64,000 nucleotides of DNA, from contig JAVDOI010000008.1 of assembly GCA_032191485.1 (NCBI GenBank), positions 857,501-921,500 of the forward strand. The letters are read 5' to 3'. Made by a program: the position numbers and the translations under genes. The notes below the pieces were generated by a model. The model saw only the letters and a list, made by a program, of their open reading frames with translations. It was not told the DNA's origin and made no database searches. Below are positions 10,781 through 21,894 of this stretch, one piece after another. This DNA is from Leptoclinus maculatus (lineage: Eukaryota > Chordata > Actinopteri > Perciformes > Stichaeidae). Positions within the stretch are counted from its first letter, which is position 1. Each line of letters begins with the position of its first letter.

Positions 10781-12647
10781 TTGTTTTGTGACCTGGTTTG
10801 CAGCTCAGCTATTAGTCTGTTATTTACTACCTTTCAACTCGGGTTTCTTTCTTGTTATAATTGCACCAGGAAGTTCACTACTATTGTTCGACTCGTTATA
10901 TTTAGACGCAGCATTTGAAGAGGCTCCTGTCGTCCTCTTGTCATGCTGGTTGTGCAACAAAAGGACTGTGTGTGTTTTTGAGAGATGTTTTACAAAATCA
11001 ATATCAAAGATACAGATGTGACATCTTTAACTCATTTTTAACTATTTAAAAAACAACAAAACTTGACTAATTGTCAACTTGTAAGCCAATGCAAAATATG
11101 AGCTGTTTGACAAAGCAAACGGCTTCTTATGCTGTTAATATTCAAATCAGTTCTGGCCCTAACATGCATTACATTAAGTCTGTGGTTTTGATGGGAAGGG
11201 TGTAACTGGGACTGTGCTGCTGGTCTTGTTTGGGAGGTAGAGAGCGGTGCAGCTGTGACAGGTATGAGGCGCTCATACCTGCATTGTTGATAGCACTGGT
11301 GCATGCAGCGACAGTGGAATTTCCCCAACGGTCACTGCTGCTGTTCTTGATTCATATCGCACAAAGTAAAACTCGTATGTGCTTCTCTATCATGTGACGC
11401 TCCACGCCACTAATATCTGACATTAAACAGCTATATGAGTTTGATTCTCAAATGTAATCAACCAATAAGAGCATGCAGCTGTAGTCCCACAGAGCTGCCT
11501 CTAATGAGATGTGTGGACACACATCACGTACCTGATTTTCTACAAATGCAACACACAGACACAATAAAAAAAAAAAACTTGGCTCACCTGAGCGGGTCCG
11601 ACTGGTCTGACCAGAGAAGAGAAAAGGGGAGGAGGAAGAGGCAACGAGGAGGAGGAGGAGGAGGAGGGTTCAGAGGAGGCAGTGCTGTGTTACAATTAGA
11701 AAACAAGATATGAGAGGAAAGAGAAGAGCAGAACTGCAGACTTCCAGAGTGAAGCTTTACGCTGCTTTTCTTTCCGTAATGAAGTTTGGTGCACGTTTCT
11801 ACTGCACTGGTACACAAAAGGATTATTCTACTTGTGAGGTCATCTCTTGACGACGTGATCCGATATTCATCTACCTCAGCAGGTCAGTGTGTGTGTACAA
11901 GTCTAATAATTTACTTTCCTGTTCTTTGTCAAAAAAAACAAATGTCTCTGCTCTTTCTCTTTGCTGGCAAACTTATTTTAAAGCCCCAAAATCCTTAATA
12001 AACAGAAACTTCCAACTAAACTTTAACTTGTTGCAAATGTCAAAATGCATTTTCCACAATTTGAAGGAAACCAGCTGCTAAAATGTTGACTGTGCCTCCT
12101 GGCGGGTAAAAACTTTTGAGTTAATGACTGACTTTGTGAGTTAGATGGGTATGATGGATGGTTTGCTACGACATTTCAAAACAATGAAGCTGTGTGACCC
12201 ACTAGTGTCATCTTTGGAGTAGTTTTAATTCACAAGTTTCAACCCACTAAGACCACAGGATAATAAAGATCCCTATTTACTCACGTGAAGAACTTCCAGT
12301 TCGGCAGTTCTCATGTTTGCTGATGATTTCTGTGCGGGAAAGCCTATTAAACAAATACAGCCACACATTATCAAGGCAAAAGCACCACATGCATGTTGAA
12401 TAGATAAAATAAAATCAACAGATAGCATTTTAATACAATAGAGACGTTAGATAGCAAGAGATAAGGCATTACTGCTTCATCATCGTGAAACAGCAACGCA
12501 GGTTGTGCAGGTACATTCCTGCAGTCTGTTTCCTGCTCTGCTGGTTTCTGTGAGCCAGTCAACTTAACAAAGCTTTAATCTTCCTCAGCTCCTGTTGGGG
12601 GAACCGTGAATCTGATTCCAGTCTACCTCTAACATCATCCCACCAAC
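10781..12647. other. Spacer between dhx16 and the RING gene
   Basis: Contains an A run at about 11568, a GGA-rich run at 11650-11668 and AT-rich sequence. A CTTCCTCAG acceptor-like site near 12590 lies just before the RING gene start, so an upstream noncoding exon is likely, but I could not place it. No CpG-rich promoter is obvious. Confidence 0.45.
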
Positions 12648-13577
12648 ATGAGCGATGACAGGGAGGGACGCAGGCCTGACGGTCACGGAGCCAGTCAGGC
12701 CCCCAACGTCAAACCCAAGCTCGGCCAGAAAGAGAGGAACAGCAAGGAGGACATGTTGAAGAAGGAGACGCCTGCGAAAGTGAGGAGATCGAGGAGCACC
12801 AACTCGGAGAGGGCGGAAAGGGGCAGGGGGAGAGAACGAGACCGGCACCAGGGAGAGAGGAGGCAGCGGGGGAGGAGCGAGGAGGCCCGGGGACGGGACA
12901 GGAAAGAGGGAGAGAGCGCCAGGAGGAAGGTGAAGCCCCCTGAGGACGATGTGGAGGACACCGAGTGCGCTGTGTGTTTCTGCACCTACGATAACATCTT
13001 CAGGACCCCAAAGCTGCTGGGGTGCGGTCACACCTTCTGCCTGGAGTGCCTCGCTCGCATCAACGTGACCTCTCCCGAGCTCAAGACGCTGTGCTGCCCG
13101 GTGTGCCGCGAGATGACCGAGCTCCCCCACGGCCGGGACCTGCCCCGCCTGGGCAACAACCAGGACATCATAGGCAAGCTCCCACCAAACATGCAGAGGG
13201 CGCTGTCCATCCGATTCCAGCGCAGCAAGGGCAAACTGCTCCTGAAGAACCCCCCTCCCACTAGCCCGACCAAGTCTCTCATCCTGCCTAAAAAGAGCCA
13301 GGATGCTGCGGTGACAGCAGGGGGTGACCTCCACTTGAGTGCACTGGAGCAGGGAGTAGCCCCAACCACTGTGGTGGACGTAGGCAGGCCTCCGAGCAGG
13401 GTCAGAGGTCGCCTGCGCAGGCTGTTCCGCTCGGACCAGTGCTACTACGTCGTGGTGGCGACGATCATCACCATCACTGTGGCGCTCATGCTGGTGGGGA
13501 TTCTGGCCTTTGTGATCGTACCGAATTTGTACAGGCCTGGTCATGGAGGGAACCAAACGTCACCGTCCGGGGGCTAG
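12648..13577 (+). CDS. Transmembrane RING-finger E3 ligase, RNF183/RNF223 group
   Basis: A single uninterrupted 309-codon frame with a good start context (CCAACATGA). Residues 1-105 are highly charged and rich in Arg/Glu with RRS/RGR runs. A C3HC4 RING spans C107 to C153: CAVC, then GCGHTFCLEC, then CCPVC, with the YDNIFRTPK text typical of RNF183/RNF223. A hydrophobic stretch at about 266-292 is a C-terminal membrane anchor, followed by a 17-residue tail. Family members are membrane E3 ubiquitin ligases of endoplasmic reticulum and endolysosomal membranes. The long basic-acidic N-terminus is unlike the short one I recall for RNF183, so I give the group and not an orthologue. It is intronless in its coding part, as expected for this group. 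The ligase role is inferred from the RING. Confidence 0.85.
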   Translation: MSDDREGRRPDGHGASQAPNVKPKLGQKERNSKEDMLKKETPAKVRRSRSTNSERAERGRGRERDRHQGERRQRGRSEEARGRDRKEGESARRKVKPPEDDVEDTECAVCFCTYDNIFRTPKLLGCGHTFCLECLARINVTSPELKTLCCPVCREMTELPHGRDLPRLGNNQDIIGKLPPNMQRALSIRFQRSKGKLLLKNPPPTSPTKSLILPKKSQDAAVTAGGDLHLSALEQGVAPTTVVDVGRPPSRVRGRLRRLFRSDQCYYVVVATIITITVALMLVGILAFVIVPNLYRPGHGGNQTSPSGG

Positions 13578-14160
13578 AAACCGGAAAGGGGGGGGCAGGG
13601 AAGGACAGGTTGTAGAGATATCACACAAAAGTTGTTGTGATTTTCAGTGATCCTTTTGCCTCCTTTGTGTGCTCTTGGTGAAGGAAAGGCTCAGCATAGG
13701 GACACATTCCGTCAGGTTCACATGCAGTGAAGAAATGAAGGAAGGGCGGCAACATTTTTTTAGACAGAGGACACACGGGCTCGAAGTTGCACATGTGGGC
13801 AATAAACCACAGCAAACCTGTATGGTTGTTTGTTGTTGTTTTTTTGCTCTTTCCTGAACGTGTTTGTCTTTACTGTGAAAGCCAGAAATACTCTACGTGT
13901 AAAGGAACTGTCCACAATGATTAATCAGCTGTAAATGATGAAATGCACTAAACTCTGTGATGAAAGGACTTGTGTGTCTTGAGTGCATCAGGCTGATTTC
14001 CATAATCAGTTCAGGGTTTCTATAGACCAACTCCTTGTACATAGCCAAAGATGATTTATGTATTTGTATATAGGTATTTTCTCTCTTCACTCATAACAAT
14101 GGTTTTTTATTTTTATTTCCCATTGTATCATTAAATAAAGCATTTTTCTAGAATTTGAAA
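13578..14160 (+). other. 3' untranslated region of the RING gene
   Basis: AATAAA occurs at 13801-13806 and 14134-14139. The later one, followed by a T-rich stretch, is the probable distal poly(A) site. Confidence 0.55.
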
Positions 14161-15640
14161 GCTCATTGCTCCGTATTTCCAAAACACATGATAAAAACAT
14201 TGTGTACAGTATAGTGGGGACTTCCTGTCCATTCTCCTGACTCTTGTCCTCTATTTAGTGAAAACAGATTTTTTGGCAAATTGCTTTTCAGGGAACCTGC
14301 ATGTCTTCTTTAGACACCTGATACTCCTGGTGGTGTAAATAAACTGGTGAACAGGGGGGCTTGAATTTAGAATTTTTACCCAGCCGCTCCTCTCTGTTGT
14401 TTGCCTGACAAACCTGTTTGACAGCATACGTTCAAAGCATTTTACTGAGCTACTAAAGGGCGGCTGTTTGCAGTTTTGACAGTGAGCCAATCGCTGGTAA
14501 TATGCCATCCAACTCTTTGGTGTGGGATGGCCATAACATGTGGGAGGGTAAATCATGAAAGACCACCACAAACTGGAGGAATAACATAAGAGAAAATAAG
14601 TTCAGTCATATGTTAAGTCTTTCCTGCAGCCTTTTATCTTATGTGCTACATCTGAGTGTTCAGTCGCCACCTTTAAACTTAAAGCCAAGTTAAAAATAAC
14701 AGGATAAATGTTGGATAGTTATGTATGGAAAAGTAATGTGCTTATTGCAGTATTTAGTATTTAGTTACTTTGCAGATTAAGACTTTACATAAAAAGCTGA
14801 GGATGATTATCAGCCAAGAAGTGTTCAGATCCTTTATCAGTAATGTACATTAATGTAAAATACTCCATGACGATTAGAAATCCTGCATTTGTAATAGTAT
14901 CAAAAGTAGAAGTACTCATTCTGCAGAAAAAATGGCCTGTGTGACTGAGCTATTATCATCCTTTTATTATTAACATTGAAGCATCAATGAATAAGCAACG
15001 TTTTTCGTTGTAGCTTTGTCAAGCTGCAGCTTGTTTTAACCGTATGTACAAAAAAAGGTTGTGAGATGATTTGTGTTCTAAAAAGAAGTGGGAAAATGAA
15101 AATGATGCTCGATAAAGTTGTGTTGTATTTGTATTATACTTTCTTCTTTTTGTTGCCTAAATTAAACCAACTTATGTGGAACTGCTAAGTAACATAATAG
15201 ACATGAAACATGACATGCCACCGTTGCTATTTTTGTATTGTGGGTTACAAGCCAAAAAAAGTACCAAATGTAAAATGGGAAAAGTTATCAGTACACGTTT
15301 TCTTCTGAAATATAATGGAGGTACAATGTATATGGAGAAATTGAAATACTCAAGTAGGCCTACAAGTATCTCGAGACACAGTAGGCTAAAGCCTACTTGA
15401 GTTCATGTAATTACAATCCACCACTGTGATCAGTCTAGAAAATAGGTTGTATTGCACACTTTGCTGATACTTCTCCACATGCAGGACTTTTACTGAGTGC
15501 TTTCCCCACCATTGCTTATAGACACACCCACCTGAGCCCCCTTCCCGGACTATCGAGGCAAATATGGTCGGGTGCACTAGAGCAGAAAGGGTCCCCCCCA
15601 CCCCTCCTCTAATCCACTCCTTACGCAAATTTACCTTTAG
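14161..15640. other. Intergenic, repeat-bearing
   Basis: AT-rich spacer. From about 14720 to 14950 it resembles a common teleost repeat (AGTTACTTTGCAGATTAAGA, then AATCCTGCATTTG, then AAAAGTAGAAGTACTCATT). Related sequence recurs at 16690-16880 and 18450-18890. No gene recognised. Confidence 0.5.
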
Positions 15641-15699
15641 GCCTATACGTTATGTGACAGCTTGGATAGAGGTGGCACTTTAGAACACTTAAAGGAGAC

Positions 15700-16130
15700 A
15701 GTCCTGAAACAGAAGTCTGTTGTGGATATTATCGACCACCATGGCTTCCACTCCCTCCGCCTCTGCCTTAACGGCTGTTCTACGGTGTCGGGGGAATATC
15801 TTGACCAGGAATCCGCCGACCAAGCGGCCCTCCACCTCGGCGTACAGCCTCGCGCTGACCGGCGGCTCGCCAGCTGAGCGCACCCGGTCAAACCAGGCGT
15901 CAGCGTGGGGGGCTTTTCTGCAAGGAGACCGTGTTCTGGTGGGAAGAAGGCTGACTGTGGCGTATAAATCGCCGAGGGTGGATGGCAAAACGTCGGGAGA
16001 AAAAGATTCCAGGGAACCTAATAAATTATGTCACCCAAAACTTTCGCAATCCGCAGGGGACCCGCACTCAGCTGTGCACGGTGTCCAAAACGCGCTGGCG
16101 CGTCAGCTGACACGCAGACCGACATTTAGC
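15700..16130. other. CpG-rich block with open frames on both strands
   Basis: CpG density rises sharply against the AT-rich surroundings. On + a frame opens at ATG 15740 (start MASTPSASALTAVLRCRG, Arg/Ser/Ala-rich, like a mitochondrial presequence). On - a 99-codon frame covers 15689-15988. A short + frame (42 codons) starts at 15981 with MAKRREKK. I recognise none of them. It could be a promoter island with a first exon, or a decayed gene. Confidence 0.3.
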
Positions 16131-16233
16131 CTGCCTCGAATAGAGAAATGCTCTCAAATTAAACAAAAGATCAAATACGAGTCATATGCTATCTGTAAAA
16201 TAGTATTTGGTGAGAACACCGGTGAATTCCCAG

Positions 16234-16411
16234 TTTTGAAAGTGTCCATAACGTCCCCATGTTTGTTGGAAAGTGCAGGACAAATACCGTCTATCGTGTT
16301 TACTGGCTGGTCAACGGCGAAGAGCACCTGCTTGTCTTTGGCTGCTCTGGTGTCAGAATTTATGTGTTTGAAGCTGGCGGTGTTGTGGAGGTCCAGGAGC
16401 AGCCCTCGTGA
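16234..16411 (+). pseudogene. Orphan exon-like reading frame, interrupted gene fragment?
   Basis: After an acceptor-like TTCCCAG (16227-16233), a frame of about 58 codons reads to TGA at 16409-16411. Its composition is protein-like: NVPMFVGKC early, then VYRVYWLVNGEEHLLVFG, then GVRIYVFEAGG, a hydrophobic and aromatic pattern resembling beta-propeller strands. Eleven bases past the stop a hAT element is inserted. Beyond the element the sequence continues to a donor-like CAG/GTGAGC at 17818-17824, and a possible further exon begins after TTTCAG at about 17919. I do not recognise the protein. The hAT insertion and stop suggest a broken or lineage-specific gene. Confidence 0.3.
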
Positions 16412-16421
16412 CGCTCTACAG

Positions 16422-17782
16422 CAGGGGTTCTTAACCTTTTTGACCTCGGGGCCCAACTTTTCAAGTACAAAGTGGCCCGGGGCCCATTCAAATATTAACA
16501 CTGTATTGGTTTAACTAATTTATCTCACTCTTGGTTTGATTTGTATTCAATAACTATATTAAATCCACTTACAGTTTAACAAGCAAAACCCTTGTCAAAT
16601 AAATGAGATGATACAATGTGATGATCACAAAGAAGCAGTACATTGTATGGTTTTGATAAGCTGCGAGTGGTAAGAGTAAATATTATGATCAGTGGTGGAA
16701 TGTAACTAGTATATTTGCTTAAGTACTGTATGTACAAATTCAAGGTACTTTACTTGAGTATTTCTATTTTATTCAACTTTGTACTTCCACTCCACTACAT
16801 CTCAGAGGGAAATATTGTACTTTTTACTCCACTACATTTGTCTGGCAGCTTTAGTTACTTTGCACATTATAATTTGTCAAACCCTTCCTAACTACCCAAA
16901 CTGAACAACAGAGAGTATAAAGGAGTTAAAATGAGCTCCACCTTAAACATCTGCAGCAGGAATAATGATCCAAACAAATATAAATATGTAATATCTATAT
17001 ATAATAGTAAAACACTGACAGGAATCATGTTTCTGTTAATTAGTACTTTTATTACTATCGTTTGTAGTCCAATGACCTAATTGTCTGTGTTTTAGTTCAG
17101 TAAACGAGTGACTGAAGTCAGGGTGAATGTGTGAGGTGAGATGTGAAGGACAGCTGACAGGTGATGTCAGTGAGAGAGGATCTGGATCTGGATTAATTAA
17201 ACTCCATCACGGAGAATGTTTGTTCACATATGTAGGTCGATCCAAAGAGAACCAACATCTTCTGAGCATGTTGATTTAGCAGCTTAGCTAGCAAAGCCTC
17301 AGATGTCCGTGTCGCTCTGCATCACCAACACATCTCAGGTAGCCAAAATGACCTAGCCCAGCTCCGGAGTAAGATCGGCATGCCGGAAGAAACACGTCGG
17401 GCCGAGTCCGGTTGCCGACTCGGCTGAGACTGAATGACGCCCCAGAATCGGGCCAAATACACCGGCCCGGCTATTATTGGGATTGCAGTGAGCCGCTGCT
17501 CGCACATCCACGAACGTACGTAAATTGAGATAAAAGACAGCAGCAGTCGCCTTCAAAATAAAAGCAATGCAGCTGTATTCCGTGCATGATGTAGCTACAA
17601 TTATTTACGTTTCATTCCTAATTTCCCATTGACGTCCCGCGGGCCGTACAATGCCCAGGTCTGACCTATGCGGTCCCGCGGCCCTCGCGGCCCAGAGGTG
17701 GAAAACTGAAATTATTTTGCGGCCCTCTAGGTGGCGCTCGCGGCCCAATGGTGGGCCGCGGCCCCATGGTTAAGAATCAATG
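16422..17782. mobile_element. Non-autonomous hAT-type DNA transposon
   Basis: An exact 8-bp duplication, CTCTACAG, flanks the element at 16414-16421 and 17783-17790; 8 bp is the hAT signature. The left end reads CAGGGGTTCTTAACC and the right end, inverted, CATTGATTCTTAACC (12 of 15 match). Both ends continue with GGGGCC/GCGGCCC-rich inner repeats. The 1361-bp body has no transposase frame. Part of it (about 16690-16880) is an older AAGTACT-rich fish repeat, apparently nested. Confidence 0.85.
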
Positions 17783-18589
17783 CTCTACAGCATCAGACCA
17801 CCAGAGACAAAGCCCTGCAGGTGAGCGTGATGAGACTGTGGTACCTTTAAAATGATGTATGTTACTGTGTTAGACCACATGAGATGATTATTTATTTTTT
17901 TACACGTCCTCTTTCAGGCAAATGGACAAACCCACAATCCCACTGACCTCACCTGCTCCAAGGAAAACTCAGGCTCTGGACAAAATGATCCCAAAGGACA
18001 GACCTGACTGAGAGTCCAAGGCCGCAGCGCCAAAAATACACACCGTGATCTATCCTTATTTACTGACTTTTACCGGGCTTTCACAATGCACAAGGCACAT
18101 TTGGACTTCAATCCAGTGAACTGAGAAAACAACAGGTTGTTTTTAGAGCATTTATATTTCTTCGAGGAAAAGTAAGCAATACTGGAACAATAAATACCTG
18201 AGAAACATGAAACACATGCATTGTACATTTTACTAGTAGTAGAGGCCTCCTGGTGGACAATTAAAATAATGGCAGTGGCCTACATTTATTGTTAAGCCTG
18301 TACGATTTGCACAAAAACGTATTTTACAAACATGGAATGGAGTAAAAGTGAAACATCTTACAAGACATACATATTCAAATCCAGTCTGTGTAAAAACTTT
18401 ATAAATGTGGAGGAATTACTGAAAGATTAACTCGTTTTCTTTCCACTTATAGAACTTACAAGGGTATAAGTATTCAGATATTTTACATTGGTAAAAGTAG
18501 CAGTACAACAATGAAAAAATGTGTTGCATTCAAAATCTTCTAAGTACTCATTATCTGCCTGTCATGATATTTTTATTATATTATATATT

Positions 18590-18890
18590 ATTTTATTAGC
18601 AGCGGTGGAATGCAAGTACATTTGACATTCAAGTACTGTGCTAAACAGTACAGTTTCGTGGTACTATACTTGAGTATTTAAATTGTATGCTCCTTTATAT
18701 TTTTACATTTGAGTGGGAAATATTGTACTTTTTACTCTGCCTACATTCATTTGACAGATAGTCACTTTAATAAATAAGATCAGCATGAAATATGACACAT
18801 TGTTATAAGTGCTATTTGTACAAAAGAAAATCAGTATTCTTCACGTCAGTACTTTTACTTGGGGTCCTAATACTTCTTCCACTTCTGAGG
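18590..18890. repeat. Dispersed AAGTACT-rich teleost repeat
   Basis: Contains GGTGGAATGCAAGTACATTTG, GGGAAATATTGTACTTTTTACTC and TACTTCTTCCACTTCT. It is related to the copy inside the hAT element (16690-16880) and to 14720-14950. I recall this as one of the most frequent interspersed repeats in percomorph genomes. Confidence 0.55.
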
Positions 18891-19026
18891 ACTGGATTTG
18901 TATTACTGAATAAACGTGTAATAAAACGTTTAATGTCGTTGATTGAAGTTTAGCTAATTTTAACTAATTCAAATTGAGTTACTTGAAGTTACTAAGTTAC
19001 TTTTCACCACTGGAAACACCAGACAG

Positions 19027-19027
<1 letters not shown>

Positions 19028-19074
<47 letters not shown>

Positions 19075-19145
19075 TGTATATATCAAAAAACAGATGATTT
19101 CAAAATTATATATATATATATGTATCAATATATATATATATATAC
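19028..19145. repeat. TA microsatellite, interrupted
   Basis: About 45 bases of (AT)n at 19028-19073, then shorter (AT) runs at about 19108-19120 and 19128-19143. Confidence 0.9.
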
Positions 19146-19399
19146 TTTTTCTAAACTATCTGTAAGGTGTTTTTTTAACTGTTATATTCTGTTGTTTTGC
19201 TTGTCATCAGGTAGAAGAAAATAAATATTTCTCCATTGAACAAAAAATTGCCTTTTTTTCCCCTTGAGACCGATGCATATTGCACGCACTTCTCATTACC
19301 ATATTGCGACGCCGCAGTGGGTGAAAGCAGACAATGAATGTTTACAAAGACATCAGACGCTGCTGTTTACTAATTAGCTCTGCAGAGAGCCGCTCCGAC

Positions 19400-20365
19400 G
19401 TCAAAGTGTTACGTAATTTCTCACTCAAGGTGACAGTTAGGGCGGGACTTCCCGTGACTGCTCGCTACCAGGAAGTCGTCGTGTTACTTTTCCTCCTCCT
19501 CCGCCTCCTCTTCCAGGCTTGCGAGAAACAAGAGAAACCAAAGGGGTGCAAAGTTGGTTTCGTAGCCGAGAAACTAGCAGGGGGACAGTTTCACACCGGC
19601 TCCGAACCGTCCTCTCGGCTCCGGTCGTTCAACTTGTCACCGAAGAACTGTGCAGAAGAAGAAGACACGCTCTAGGGGGTGAGGGCTAATTTCAACACGC
19701 TCCTCCTCAAGCTACAGTACTTACAGTCTGTCGGGTCTAACCTGTCTGTTGATCACCTGAGAGGACAGCGAGCTAAACAATATCTGTGTTTGCGGTTGTT
19801 TTTCAGTCTTCATAGCATAGGTTTGGCGTATTTAGCGAGGCAGCCACAGGTGATAAGAGAAAATCGATCAGAGACAGTTGGGTGATTCATCACTCCGGGG
19901 TCACATGAAGCAACTTCTAACCAAATATACATTTACATAAACTGATTTCCTGCTTTCAAACTCTTTTTTTTTTTTTTACTTTTTTTTAACAATGTTGCCA
20001 CTTTGTTGTCACTTTTATTGCAACCTTTAGTTTTTTTTCTAAAAGTACATTGTGTTCTTATTTATTTCAGAAGGAAGAGGATATTGAAAGTTGGGGATCT
20101 GTCAGAATCGCAACTTTACTCCAAAGATGACTCCTGTCCTTCGTCATATTGCGTCCATCTTCGCCCTCGTCGACACTGTTTTGTGTCATTATAACTTCGG
20201 TGACTTCACAGCGAGCCAACAAAGTGTGGCTCCAGATCTCTGATTATGTGCTTGTGATGATACACGAGCTGCCCTCGCCATTTCCCATTCCTATTGTCTG
20301 TAACAAGGACGCTATCGTTCTACTCGGACCCCGTCCTCCTACTCCACCCTCCGAGTTTCTGGGCC
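19400..20365 (+). promoter_or_regulatory. mgat1 promoter and 5' untranslated exons (inferred)
   Basis: GC content rises from about 19300. ETS-like AGGAAGT occurs at 19470-19476. A donor-like site (GTGAGG) at 19679 and an acceptor (TTATTTCAG) ending at 20070 suggest a noncoding exon ending at 19678, an intron, and a second exon from 20071 that runs into the coding sequence. There is no TATA box in the obvious place. Exon limits are inferred from signals only. Confidence 0.45.
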
Positions 20366-21894
20366 ATGCTCCGCAAGAAAGGCTCTCTCATTATTTGTGG
20401 CACGTTCCTGTTTATAACCTGGAACGCCATACTGGTGCTTCTGCTCTGGGGCAGACCCCCACCCGGCCAGCCGGGCGAGCCTGGCCGAGAGCAGAGAGAA
20501 GTGCCCGAAAGGCCCACTAATGATGTGGTGGGAGATGTGCTCCGAATGGCCGACACGTTCGAGGCAGAGCTTGAACTGCAGAAAAACATCCTGCTGCAGA
20601 TCAAGAACCAGCAGTCGCTGTGGGAGCCGTCAAACAGAAATGGACCAAAGGTGGTCGTCCCGGGTCAGCCTGTCATTCCCATCCTGGTAATCGCCTGTAA
20701 CAGGGTCACGGTGAGGCGCTGCTTGGACAAACTCCTGGAGCTCCGTCCTTCTGCGGAGCTTTTCCCAATCGTAGTGAGTCAGGACTGTGGGCACGCCGAC
20801 ACTGCCGAGGTGATCCGTTCCTATGGAAATCAAGTGATTCACCTGAAGCAGCCGGACTTGTCGGACGTCGCGGTGCGACCAGAACACAAGAAGTTTCAGG
20901 GTTACTACAAAATCTCCAGGCATTACCGCTGGGCTCTCAACCAGGTGTTCAAGACCCTCTCTCATTCCTCTGCTGTGATTGTGGAGGATGACCTCGAGGT
21001 AAACATCAAATTGCTCCATTTAATCATTTTCATATTGAATGTTACATCAGATTCAGAAGCCCACGGTTGTATTTAACCTGCATCAATATCAAAACAATGC
21101 ATATGCTCCATATTTCACAGCTTAAGTTAAGTTAATTTAACTTGTTAACAGGGGTCACTGTAAACTGAAATTTCATTATTCATCTCCTACTCTAGGTGGC
21201 GCCAGACTTCTTTGAGTACTTCCAAGCCTTGCTGCCACTCCTGAAATCGGACCCCAGCCTGTGGTGCGCGTCGGCCTGGAATGACAATGGCCGGGACGGG
21301 TACGTGGATCCAGGCAAGGCTGACCTGCTCTACAGGACAGACTTCTTTCCTGGTCTGGGGTGGATGCTCCTCCGGGAGCTGTGGGAGGAGCTGGAGCCCA
21401 AGTGGCCCGCTTCATTCTGGGACGACTGGATGCGTCAGCCGGAGCAGCGCCGCAACCGCGCCTGTATACGGCCAGAGATCTCAAGAACTTTGACTTTTGG
21501 CCGGAAAGGAGTGAGCCTGGGTCAGTTTTATGACAGGTACCTGCGATACATTAAACTAAACACCGAATTTGTGCCTTTCACCAAGTTAGACCTGAGTTAC
21601 TTGAAGGAGGAGACGTACAAGGAACATTTTGAGAAGGATGTTTACAGTGCTCCCGTGGTTACATATGAAGATGTTAAGCAGGGCCAGCTGAAAGGAACTG
21701 GGCCCTTCCGCCTTCAATACTCAAGAAAGGACAGTTTCAAAGTGCTGGCCAAAAACCTGGGAGTCATGGAGGACTTGAAGTCTGGAGTCCCGAGGACAGG
21801 ATACAGAGGTGTTGTCAGTTTCATCTCAAGAGGACGCAGAATCTACTTGGCCCCTCCTCCAGGATGGACCCAGTATGATCCCACCTGGAGCTGA
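20366..21894 (+). CDS. mgat1: MGAT1, N-acetylglucosaminyltransferase I
   Basis: Coding exons 20366-20998 and 21196-21894 (TGA), joined across a 197-bp GT-AG intron, give 443 residues (human 445). It adds GlcNAc from UDP-GlcNAc to the alpha-1,3 mannose of Man5GlcNAc2 in the medial Golgi, opening hybrid and complex N-glycan synthesis. Type II topology is visible: short basic MLRKKG tail, membrane anchor at about 6-28, a Pro-rich stem, then the catalytic domain from about 118 (PVIPILVIACNR). The metal/UDP-binding EDD motif is at 207-209, directly before the intron, and the probable catalytic base is the first Asp of FWDDWMR (D287). I chose ATG 20366 because the product then aligns with human residue 1. 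Teleosts can have two mgat1 copies; which this is cannot be told here. Confidence 0.96.

Larger units (their letters stand above)
17791..19300. other. Intergenic, repeat-rich
   Basis: Begins with the donor-like CAG/GTGAGC and the possible exon at about 17920-18010 (29 open codons after TTTCAG). Then come AAGTACT-type dispersed repeats (18450-18890) and a TA microsatellite. No gene recognised. Confidence 0.5.

Noticed and set aside
12585..13556. 323-codon minus-strand frame, longer than the sense RING gene frame
   Set aside because: It is the mirror of a GC-rich coding exon. The sense frame has a full RING and membrane anchor; the antisense one is His/Pro/Arg-rich with no domain.
19334..19675. 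113-codon + frame upstream of mgat1
   Set aside because: It lies in the inferred promoter and first noncoding exon and has no recognisable domain. Better explained as 5' UTR/CpG-rich sequence.
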